A stretch of DNA of 64,000 bases, from the NCBI GenBank assembly GCA_013397455.1, contig VYZB01000215.1:1472429-1536428 (forward strand), written 5' to 3'. This DNA comes from Crotophaga sulcirostris. Lineage: Eukaryota; Chordata; Aves; Cuculiformes; Crotophagidae. Of this stretch, positions 13,624 to 24,333 are shown in pieces. A program made the translations under genes and the position numbers. The stretch's first letter is position 1. Each line of letters starts with the position of its first letter. The notes below the pieces were generated by a model that was given only the letters and a program-made list of their open reading frames with translations, had not been told where the DNA came from and ran no database searches.

Positions 13624-15400
13624 TTATTCTTGTCGTTAAGAGACAATACTGAGATACTGCGGAACATTTCCAGCAATGGAAATTAAAGTTTATAAATATT
13701 TCACACAACCAGGTGATTATACTTGATTAATTAGTTTTCAAGAAGCAAGCTGAAAACCATGAAAACATCAACAAAACCTCTCTGAATAATTTCTCAAAGA
13801 GAATATCAGTAAGCAGAAATCACTGTTATAGCACCAGTATTACAAATTACCAGGGCCACCTACCTCTAATACATGTGTTAAAAAAAAATAATAACAAAAT
13901 TTCAGTATTACTTTGGTGGTTATTTAACATAATAAAATATCTATATTTACCCCAAGAGAAAAAAACCCAGCAAATGTATCTCTACCAGAATGCAAACATC
14001 AATGATCAGTACATTTTGTACTGAATTTTAACTTTAGTTCTAAATTATTTTTAAAATACAATCTGCTATATATTAGGACCTTTCTTCTCTCTTAACTTCA
14101 CATCTGAAATCTCTCAAACCCACTTAATGTGTATGATAAATATCGGTTAGTATTTAGTGCTTTCTCACATCCACCAGCATTATTCAATATCCAATGAATA
14201 ATTCACATGAAAGTCCAGTAGTGGTTAAAGATGATATTAGAGCCCAAATTACTACAGTAAATGTATAAGGGACTTTTTTCCCTTGCTTAAAATAGAAATT
14301 TCAAGAAAACATATACAAATGAAAAACAAGGTCGAGTTTAACAGCAGTTTTGCTGCTATTAGAAAGTGAGTTTTGGTTAGGTTTGTTCTGTATGCACTTT
14401 TTGAAGGAACTTCAATCTCCAATTTTTGATTCTTTGTAGAAAAGGCTAAGCATTCCACTAGTTTGCAAAAAGAATATAATTCAGAGATAGTATTTTTGAA
14501 TTCCCTTCCAGCCTGGAGCAGCAACATAAGAGGCAGAACTTTCAGCAGCACTAGCTAAAAGATTCATCTTCCTAAACGAAAAAACAGTAAAAGAGGCCAA
14601 ACTTCATTTTATTCTCATGCAGAGTAAGAGCTGCAGTCTCTTCTAATAAATGTATAAAATGAATTTTAAATTTGCTAACATTAAAATAAATTTCCTTGAT
14701 AGGGGAAGAAAAGAAAATGAAACACTTGACAGAACATACATAGATGTAAAATATTTATTTTATTTTGAATGAGAAAAAGTTCTGCTAAGGGAGCAAAATA
14801 TTTGCTGACTTACATAAAAGTTCAAATTTGAGGGGAAGCTTCTCAAGAGGTAGTGCTCTGCAGCTCTGATGGAACTTGGGAAATGCAGTTGCTTCTCTTT
14901 CAGCAGCTCTTTTTATTCCCCCAGTTAATTCACAGAAATAGGCAGATAGTTGTCTTCAAAACTGGAAGAAATTATCCTAACAGAAAGAAAAGAATGCAAA
15001 ACAATTGCCAAAAGACATGGGCAGTTTCTCTCCTGTACGTTTTCTTTGCCAAAAGAAGCAATGGTCAATAAATTTAACCTAGATTTAGCTAAATGTAGTT
15101 ACATTTATTTATTTGTGTTTGAATAAATCCTAAGATAACAATACAGCTCTGTCTACCACTAAAAATAATCACTGCTTAAGTTGCAAGTCAGTCATCTGAA
15201 ATGTTCTAGTAAGTCACAACACAGTCTTCGACTCTTTAAGTCTGTAGAGTCTGTAGTTATCTCAGCACAGCTACTGCCTACTGCATATTCTATGCACATA
15301 CTATGTAAATTATGTATTTTAATTTTCTATTACTCTCAGAATTTTTCTTCCTTACTTGAGTTCTGCATTTCACCCTTTATCTAAATGGCTTCTGTCTTAG

Positions 15401-15477
15401 CATGGCTGCACCACAATCCCTTAAGAAGACTTTGAAAGGTGCCAGTCTTGGAAATATTGTTGACCTGATGCACTCAC
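15401..15477 (+). other. Exon-like segment (hypothetical)
   Basis: A pyrimidine-containing acceptor (CTTCTGTCTTAG ending at 15400) precedes a 77-nt segment that ends in a strong donor, CAC|GTAAGT, at 15477/15478. One frame is open throughout. It starts with an ATG at 15402 in a favourable context (A at -3, G at +4) and encodes MAAPQSLKKTLKG followed by ASLGNIVDLMHS. I do not recognise the peptide. The frame stays open past the donor, so the open frame alone is not evidence of splicing. It could equally be chance in a 64-kb non-coding window. Confidence 0.2.
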
Positions 15478-15871
15478 GTAAGTCAGATTGCTTCAGTAGG
15501 CACCAAAAACTTATACACAAACAAAGTGCTAAGCAAGGTAGACTGATGCAGATTTTAGTGTTCTCAAACTGGAAACAAGTAGAGAAATACGTACCAGAAA
15601 GGCACAACGTACATCAGCACAATGTGGTTGGTATTTCTTCTTTAGTCTGAATCCCTGGCAGTCCCAGAAAGTGAGCTCTGATCCCGCCTATTGAACAAGT
15701 CTCCTATTGAAGTAGGCTAGGAATAGTAACTGTCAATTATTATCTGGTCTACCCTATAAATTTTAGCAGCTATATTTTAAGCTCAAATTTTCTGTATTTA
15801 TCCATTATAAATTATTTCTAATGTCACAAAGCAGAGGTTCAACAGTGGATTGACAAGCTGAACTATTAAAT

Positions 15872-15919
15872 AAGTGGTATCTGGAGAAGCATCCAAAGTG
15901 GTATCTGGAGAAGCATCCA
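15872..15919. repeat. Perfect 24-bp tandem duplication
   Basis: The 24-bp unit starting AAGTGGTATCTGG occurs exactly at 15872-15895 and 15896-15919. Two identical copies suggest a recent duplication. It is not part of a recognisable element. Confidence 0.95.
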
Positions 15920-18090
15920 GAGAATTACTTTCATTGGACTCAGAACTGTAGTTTGAGGGGGGAAGATGTTAAGAAGAGGACAAGCCAGAAGGAAACTGTA
16001 CCTAAGTAGCAGTAAAAAAGGGGCTGGAGTGCCAGAACTGCTAAAAAGCTTTCAGACAAAAGTCAGGAAGATCTGACGGAAAATGGCACAGTTGTTCCAA
16101 AACCCAAAATTTCTAGTTACAGTTCTGGTTCATTATTCTTTCATTACTAAAGTGATATTATTCTCTGGAATCATAGTGTAGACAGGAGGGAAAAACAGCA
16201 ACCAAAACCTAAAATATAAGCAGACAGTCAGCAGTGTAGTGGTTGAAAATAATTTTTATCTTTCCTCCACAGCCACTGATGCAAAACTCTTCCAGTGGAC
16301 ATAATGAAATTCTGTAAGAGACCCATCAAATCCACTGTCTTCTCTTAATCAATGTACAAAAATATTTCAATGGCAGTTCAAGTAATTTTGTAAAGTCAGT
16401 TATGTATGCATTTAATGGTTAGACATACACCTTGAAAAGTCACGATATGTCTCTATTACAAGGAAGTTTATATACTGGGTAGATATAAAAAATATTAAAA
16501 ATTTATTTTATTGTTACTAAGTTTAATAAAATAATTTCTGTCAATCAATATCATGTTAAAATCAAGGGAAACTTTTCATTTTACCTAAATTTCTTCTTTT
16601 GCAATTTCCTGGTACCATAATGTCTTTTTCTTGTGTTATGAGAATGTAAAGTGGGACACCCTACAATCCCAGTGTCTTCAGTCTCTCCTCAGATGGAAAC
16701 CTTTCCATATCTTTATCTTAATTCATGCTTGAACTCTCCACATGACAATTTGATCTACTCTTAGTAGGTTACCATGCCAACCTCCTTAGCACTAGCCTTT
16801 GCAAGAAACCGCAGAAAAATTGCCAAATAGGACAGGGTAGCTCTTTTAAAATAACAGCAACATTTTAAAATGCTACCACCTGCTGGTAATCAGGTAGCAA
16901 AACCTTGACACATGCTAAAAACAGATGACCAAATTCTGCCTCTGACTAAATACAAAGTTAAACCTTACAGGGGTTGCAAACTGGCAAATGGAAGTTAATG
17001 GCATTGTGCTATGTTACACCTCCAGGGTCCTCTTGGTATGTGCAAGAGAGGAAATATGGGACATCACATCTCATACGATCTAGTGACATGTATTATGCAC
17101 TTCTGTGCACTTCAGTTCACATAGCCTATCTGTGGATAGAAAGCCAAAATTAAAGTCTCCTAAGCAAGATAGTTTTGCAAGTAGTTTGCTACTTGGTATT
17201 GAATGAGTAGCCTATTTCTTTCAGTATAGGAAAAGAAGATACAATTATACAAATAACAACAACAAAAAAAAGGCTGCATTTTTCTGCAAGTGTAAGTGCA
17301 TTGACTTCAGCAGAGCTACTGCCACAGGAAAACTCTATTTGGAGCTCCCTTTGGTGACTGTATTATATAACAGGATGTGCATTAATCAGTAGCTAAGATA
17401 AGGTAAAGGAGACAAATGTGTGCTTCTACAAATATCCAGTGATTGCTATTAAAATCTTTACAGTTGCCACTTTCAAGTAATGAAATCCTTATTCTCTGGG
17501 CAGGGAAACCAAGAACATTGAGTGCTTCGGTAAACTCAGCTAGGCAAAAGGGAAGACTTTTATCACAGGCACCACAGATCTGGCCCTGATCTCACACTAA
17601 GTCAGTACAAGGTTGACTGCTGGCTTCAGCTGAACTATTTCTGATTTATATTGGACGGAGATCAAAACAAGTCTAATTAATTTTGTCTTCATTCTCACTT
17701 GCATCTGAATTACCAGTGGATAGTTGATACATATGCATTAAAATTTCCCTGTTAACTCTGATGATAGAAGCATATGTGTGTTTCACAGAGTGCTGTGTGT
17801 CAGGGTATCTGGAGAATATGGTTTTGGTTGGTACAGACAGATCATAATGGTGGATACCCATAGGTATGTGAAAAATGCTTGATAATTTGCATAAGCAGCT
17901 GGCAGTATGCTCAAAGGGCCAAAAACTCCCACTACATCTGCAACTCACCACCAGATTGCTCTGCCCTTGCTCTTGAATGGCTTCTGTATAGCATGTATTT
18001 CACTACAGAAATTAGCTTCTTTTCTGCCTTTCAAATTATTGTTAAACTTGGAGGTGACTGTGCTAGCTTTCCTCATTCCCTTAGAAACAG

Positions 18091-18936
18091 GAAGGATGGG
18101 ATGTCATCCAGAGGGACCAGGCCAAGCTGGAGAAGTGGACCTATATAAACCTCATGAGGTTCAACAAGGCCAAGTGCAAGTTCCTACAACTGGGTCTACA
18201 TGATGGTTTCAATACAGGATGGGGGACAACATGACTGAGACTAGCCCTGAGGAGAAGGACTTGGGGATGCTGATTGATGAGAAATTCAACATGAGCCAGC
18301 AATGTGTGCTTACAGCCCAGAAGGCAAATCATGTCCTGGACTGCATCAAAAGAAACGTGACCAGCAGATTGAGGGAGGTGATTCTCCCTCTTTACTCCAC
18401 TCTCGCGGGACCCCACCTGGAGTATTGTGTCCAGTTCTGGAATCCCCAACAGAAGAAGGATATGGAACTGTTGGAGTGGGTCCAGAGGAGGGCCACGAAA
18501 ATGATCAGAGGACTGGAGCACCTCTCATACAAGGACAGGCTGAGAAAGTCGGGGTTGTCCAGCCTGGAGAAAAGAAGGCTCTGGGAGACCTCATAGTGGC
18601 CTTTCAGTACCTGAAGGGGGTCTACAGGAAAGCTGGGGAGAGACTTCTTACAGGGGCAAGTAGTGATAGGGTGAGGGAGCATGGCTTTAAATTGGAAGGA
18701 GGAAGATTTAGATTAGACATTAGGAAGAAATTCTTCACAGTGAGGGTGGTGAGGCCCTGGCACAGGTTGCCCAGGGAAGCTGTGGGTGCCCCCTCCCTGG
18801 AAGTGTTCAAGGCCAGGCTGGATGGGGCCTTGAGCAGCATGGGCTGGTGGGAGGGGTCCCTGCCCAAGGCAGGGGGGCTGGAACCAGATGACCTTTATTA
18901 TCCCTTCCAACTGATACCATTATATGATTCTGTGAT
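18091..18936 (+). mobile_element. CR1 LINE, 5'-truncated 3' end (copy 3)
   Basis: This CR1 3' fragment begins just downstream of the RT palm (CATCCAGAGGGACC near 18105) and ends at the 3' tail TATGATTCTGTGATG near 18922-18936. The frame at 18219-18596 carries the ORF2 C-terminal motifs ([30 protein letters not shown]). It is then shifted by loss of about one base near 18575-18585. The continuation (GDLIVAFQYLKG, FRLDIRKKFFTVRVVRPW) lies in the frame of the 242-codon open frame at 18302-19030. The first part of that long open frame is therefore out-of-frame noise and its middle is the true CR1 C-terminus. The endonuclease and RT core are missing, so it is non-autonomous. Confidence 0.95.
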
Positions 18937-21900
18937 GTGCAGAAGCTTTTTTCATTTTAAGGACATGGAGTTTAGTTTTTTTCTCCCTAGTACATTCAGT
19001 TTCTTAATCTGCAATCATTACATTGATTGACAGATACATAATAGCCAGAAATGCATGGTAAAGTTGAAAAAGAAAATAATCTTTGCTACAATATAATATT
19101 TCATATAAAAAGCTATGCAATAACAGTTGTGATTCCTCAAATGTCCTATATTATTTCCTATACTAACGATAGTGTATAATGGTGGTATCTATTTGCATTT
19201 ACATTTCATGATTGTCATTGTAGAAACTGACTACTGTGAAACAGAACAGCTTATTCGAAGAAATAAAGAAACATATCAGATAAGAAGATCCGTGCCTTTT
19301 TTTTTCCAAAATAAGGACAGGATTTTAGCCACTCATTTATGTCTGTCCAATTGGTTCTAGTCTATGTCACTTCAAATGACACCAGAATGGTAGCATCATG
19401 CACAAAGGAACAGATCCTTTCAATTATTTAAGCACATGTTCAGTCTGAATATTTGACTGGGACTGAAATGGAAGGCGATTTGCACATCCATTTGTTCTTT
19501 ACTCATTAGAACTAGCTGCTACTAAATTCATGTTGGTAATCAAAGAAGGTTTTTCTGCTTTATTTCTGATTTTGCTCATATTTCTGAGGCATGATCAAGA
19601 AAAAAGAATTAGATTTTTTGACAATGTCGGTTCTGTCTGAATCCATAATTGTTACTGGTGTTCATTTGTACTTGTAGGATAATAGGCCCTTTCTTTTCAA
19701 CGCTATTTTTAATTTGGAAAATCACAAAATGCTAAATATACTTAATATTCTCAGGTTGCATGTCTTGTAAACGTGAGTATTGACCTGGCTTTCCTTCAGG
19801 TCACACTATGATAGTGCTTTAAGAGCCTTGCTGAGTAACTAAGGTAATGATAGATTGTAAATACAAAATCATTTCAGTCACCCCCTACACACACACTTCA
19901 ACCATTAAAGTTAGATTAGGTATTTGCAGTTGGAAGTCTGGCTGGTGAAAGGTCTGATTGCCCAGCATTTTGTCAATGCCCATCAGCAGAAGAAAGTATG
20001 CATCCAGAGAGAGGAATGAAACCACTGACGGGAGCCTCTGGTTCAGTCAGAAATCAAGAACTGCCTGGTAAGTGCAGAGTGATTAAAATCAAGATAGCAT
20101 AGCTGGCACTGACAAATAAGAGGCTCAGAAGGGACAGTGTAAAGCAATGTGAGGACTAAGGAAGGAAAAAGAAAAGTGTGAAGGAGAAAAGAATGTAAAT
20201 ATTTCAGCTAAAAAGGGAGGAAAATAAATTTAAATTCAAATTTTATGAACAAATTAAACTACTTCACAAGCATCAATATACACATGCTTCTAGATAAATC
20301 TATGACAGCCACGTGATGAGAAAACTGAATCTGCAAACAACTCAGTTTACTCAAACAGGGAAAGACTTAAACAGAATTTGGGTTAGAGCACCGAACAAGA
20401 GGGCTCGGGAGAATCAAGGGCTTGCTAAAGCAGGTGAAAAACAGAAAGAAAATTTGGGATGCAATGCCCAAGTCTGACACTAAAAGAGCCAGACATACCA
20501 AACACAACTTCAACCCTTAATATCAGCAAAGCCAGGAATCATTTAAGAATGCAGCTAAACCATTACAAAAATAGATTAAAACACAAAATGTTGCAAAAAT
20601 CTTTTTAGAAGAATGGTGCCAGCGGATGAAGGAAGTTAATCTAATAATAGAGATGTCTGTGTGTAGTATTTTTAAACATTTCAAAGATAGCATTTGCACC
20701 TTCATTGCATACATACTGAGCTATAAGAATGCAGAAAAGGTACATAAGAAATCTTATGACGAAGTGAAAAAGAGTAATCAAAGTGTTAGCAGCATATTTA
20801 AAACAGTATAGAATTTGGCCTCACAAGCAAGCAGAAGAAATTTAATAAAGAAAAAGCAGAAATAAGTACTTATAGAAGCTTCAGTGTCAAGTACCATAAA
20901 CACTTTTAACAACTAGTGCATCAAGGAACTAAATGCCAGATGTTGTAGCTCAACAAGACATTAACCCCTAACACATACTGTTTTATCAAATGATCATGTA
21001 ATAGTATATTATCAAGTGATGTTTTCTCAGTAAAGGAGATATTTGTCTTGATTTGTCAGCCTATTGCTTTGTACCTGATGTAGTAAAAGTAAACAGATTA
21101 TAAGTGAGACAACAATTTAAAATGCCAGTATATTCTTCAGAGTATTTGCCTCCAGGGATTTCTAGAAAAGAAAACAAAGGAGGTCCTGGAGGTGAAAAAT
21201 CTATAATCAGGCTCACAAAGAGAGAGTGACATTAAAGTGTAGCCTATGACTCTCAACTGTCATGACACGAACGATCAGGCAAGTAACGTGAAATTCTGAG
21301 CAAGGTGGCCAGGCTGATCTGTGGTGTAACTCCATTTATTTGGAAGCATTTGTATCCCGCACAACAGTTGTGTTAAGTCTAATTCAAACCTGATGTAAGA
21401 AGATTAAAGTCCGTTCATATCAACACAATATGAGCATCTTAGTGTAGGAGGCCTGGATTTGATATAACATGTCTCTTGTAGTGAACTGATTTTGCAAAAC
21501 ACCATGGTTTGTCAGCCCTTTTAGTATCTCCAATCTCAGGAGAACTGCCCCCTTCTAGTACTGCATTGATTCATCACTGAGTTGACCTTTACAAATGGAC
21601 CAGAATAGAATGGAACTCTGTTTATATAATGTCTTTCATTCAGGAGATGTCTCCAATCACTGATAAACCAATAATAATATGAGGATAATGTGTAGGCAAA
21701 TATAAAAACAGTTATAAATTAGGCAGCAGTACATATATTACCTTGAATACAAGGCTATTACAAATGAAAAAACATTGTTCACCTGTTGAGAGTTCCTACT
21801 GTTTCCATTAAAAGCATAATGTGGTAAAAATCATTTTGTGGGCTAGGAATGAATGAAACATGTAGCTCATTTCAGTAGTTCTTTAGGTTTTAAAACAATT

Positions 21901-24289
21901 TTGTTTCTTGCAGATGAAAAGTATGCATTTTTAATTGATTTCCAGATTGGATTTAAGGTGAATCTGCAGTTATTTTTGAGATGTGTGAAACTGTGTTTTG
22001 TAGGTCTTGAATATCTGTCTTTACCAAGCTGCACATTGATGACCACAAATCGTTCTTTTCAGCTCCATTACTTCCTTTATATTTCCTGATACTTCTGTAG
22101 TACCACGGAAGTAAAGAATTATCATCATGCTCTTCATTTGAAAGACTGAAAATACCTTAATACAGAAGTGATGAAGCAGTATGTTGATACATTAAAAATG
22201 TTTGTAAGCATACAAAGCCAGTATCTCCCCTACATGCTTTTATATTCATCCTGAATTGTATTAGGCTTAATAGGACTCCTAGCAGCTAAATTGCTTGGTA
22301 TGATTGTGATCCCAGGAAGCTATACCATGTCAATAATAAGTACATGAAGTACTTATTTTACTAGAAATGCAAAAGGCAAAAATGAAAAACAACTGTCTAT
22401 GAGTCTGAAAAGCCATGAAACCGTGTAATAAGTGAATGTGAGGAATTCAATTTCAAGAAAGCTAATCTGGAGAGGTTTAGAAATGCAGACTAGCTTCTTC
22501 TCTGTCTTGTGCCAGCTGTGATTGCCCAATGTCAGACACTGCCATTCTGGTTCATGTTTCGTAATTTCTTTCTGCTACTATAATAGAACTTCAAAGGATT
22601 AACACATTGTCAAACAAACCTTTGTGGTAAAATGTTGAAAATCCTCAGAGGTACCTGTCTTGTTCCTGAACATAGCTTTGTAAATCCATTCCACTAGTCA
22701 GTAGACTTCCCACTCCTCTGTCCCAGCTAATGGGTGGTTATGAAATGCCAAGAACTGGTGCATACAGATTCCTCTGAATTTAGGGAACTTTTCAAATACA
22801 GACCTTTTTTTTTTGAAAGTGAATACAGTAGATTGTAGCAGATGGCTCGTTCTGTCTGGCAAATCCTTCTTCATTCATGGCTCATTGAACTAGTAGTGTC
22901 ATTACTTTCTAGCATGTTAATTTGAAATCCATGTGCTAAACTTCATTGTAAAATTTTATGCTGAAAAGGTTTGATTTGTGTGTACAGTATCTACTATTTC
23001 TTATTCAATATGGCAAAATAGTTTAAGTTCTGTCTAGACACCTTTGAAAGCTGGATTTTCAGTTCTTCTCTACCACTTGATTGGAAAAACAGATTTCATG
23101 AATCTGTGCCTAGTTGGTAGGAGGTTAATGCAGGGATATATGTTTTGCTAGTGACTTGGAAACAAGAAAATTAAAAAAATCCCTTTCTTAAGATAATAAA
23201 TCTAACATTAATTATATTTTACATTTAAAACTGTAACTTTCAATTCTTTGCAGCCTTTTTCTCAACACAGGACTTATTGAAGAACTTCATATTTCACAAA
23301 ATGCACTGTTCATCTCTACAACATAAGGCAATTTGCACTGGAAGCACATGTTAAAAAATACTTAGAAATTAATCTTCAGCAATATGTAGTAGATTTCCAC
23401 AGGCCTTTTAGTGATTAAAATTTTAATCACCTGATGATTAAAGGTTTCATTACTAGACAATTAGCACTTAAAGTTTAAGTGTCAGTAATTTAACTCTGTT
23501 TTGGAAGTAGAACTATGAAGTGGTCGGGGATTGCAAAATCGGTTATATCATAAGGAAGCAATGAAGTAACAGCACAGGGGCCAGACAAGGTCAGAGGGAA
23601 GCTTCAGGGTGCAAGTGCCTGAGCACTAAGGATCTCTTTCAGAAGGTTTCAGCAGAAGAAGGGTATTTAGGTCTAACCAAGGAGATATCAGGGCACAACG
23701 AGAGCCAGCAGCTGCCTGGGTGCCAGGAATGGGGCAGCCAGGGGCAGCACGACAGTCCCAGTCTTGGGAATTTAGCACCTCCTTGGGGATGGGGAACATT
23801 GTTCAGTCCTTGCATGATAATGTGGATCTTGAGGCAAAGTAAAGCTTGCTCAGAAATTTTTCATAAAGAATGTTTGTTTAATCTTCTGTGTGTTGTGAGA
23901 TATAAACCATTGTTGAAAACCAAACTATTCATTGTAGTACATTTTAACACATGAATCATTGTTGTTGTTGTTTTCCATAAAAAGATATATTCAGCTGGAA
24001 ACCTTCACTTTATTCCCCTAGGCAAACTGAACTTAAATTTAAGCAAGATGCATTTTTTGTAATTTGTTACAGAACTGTAGATTTTACATATTGGCACTGA
24101 GTGCTGAAAAACCAAGCTGGAAGCTGATAAGTTCTTTTCTTAGCTCTTGCTAGTTTTAGTTGCTTCTTAATCTTTTCTTTCCCCCTTTTTTTTTGCTCAC
24201 TAGCAGGAACACTTTAGTCCTAGAAGGGTTACACAGCCTTTTCCCAGTATAAACATCTAGTATTGATTTATCTGTGAATGAACTGGATT
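18937..24289. other. Non-coding DNA with a perfect palindrome and a GC-richer block
   Basis: No coding gene is supported. Noted inside are a 25-bp motif shared with 59565-59589 (20928-20952), a perfect 20-bp palindrome at 23411-23430, a locally GC-richer block at about 23540-23840 with no recognisable repeat, and a short (GTT)n at about 23964-23978. The remaining sequence is AT-rich with no distinctive signals. Confidence 0.55.
23411..23430. repeat. Perfect 20-bp palindrome
   Basis: GTGATTAAAA at 23411-23420 is followed immediately by its exact reverse complement, TTTTAATCAC. A third copy of the TGATTAAA core follows at 23434-23441. It could extrude as a hairpin or act as a dimeric homeodomain-type site; neither can be shown from sequence. 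Confidence 0.95.
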
Positions 24290-24299
24290 NNNNNNNNNN
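24290..24299. other. Assembly gap (10 N)
   Basis: Ten N characters mark unresolved sequence directly before an (AAT)n run. The gap is probably caused by the microsatellite, so its true length is unknown. Confidence 1.

Positions 24300-24333
<34 letters not shown>
24300..24333 (+). repeat. (AAT)n microsatellite
   Basis: This is an uninterrupted AAT trinucleotide run of about 11 units that abuts the N gap. The array is therefore probably longer than shown. Confidence 0.97.

Larger units (their letters stand above)
11502..18090. other. Non-coding DNA with short repeats and one exon-like candidate
   Basis: No gene is established. The stretch holds a G8/purine run at 13450-13470, a (TC)n tract near 13602-13623, an exact 24-bp tandem duplication at 15872-15919 and an exon-like segment at 15401-15477. 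Otherwise it is AT-rich with short open frames lacking recognisable domains. Confidence 0.55.

Noticed and set aside
18302..19030. 242-codon open frame, the longest in the window
   Set aside because: Its first part is out of frame with CR1 ORF2 and its middle is the CR1 C-terminus after a one-base shift, so it is part of CR1 copy 3 and not a gene.
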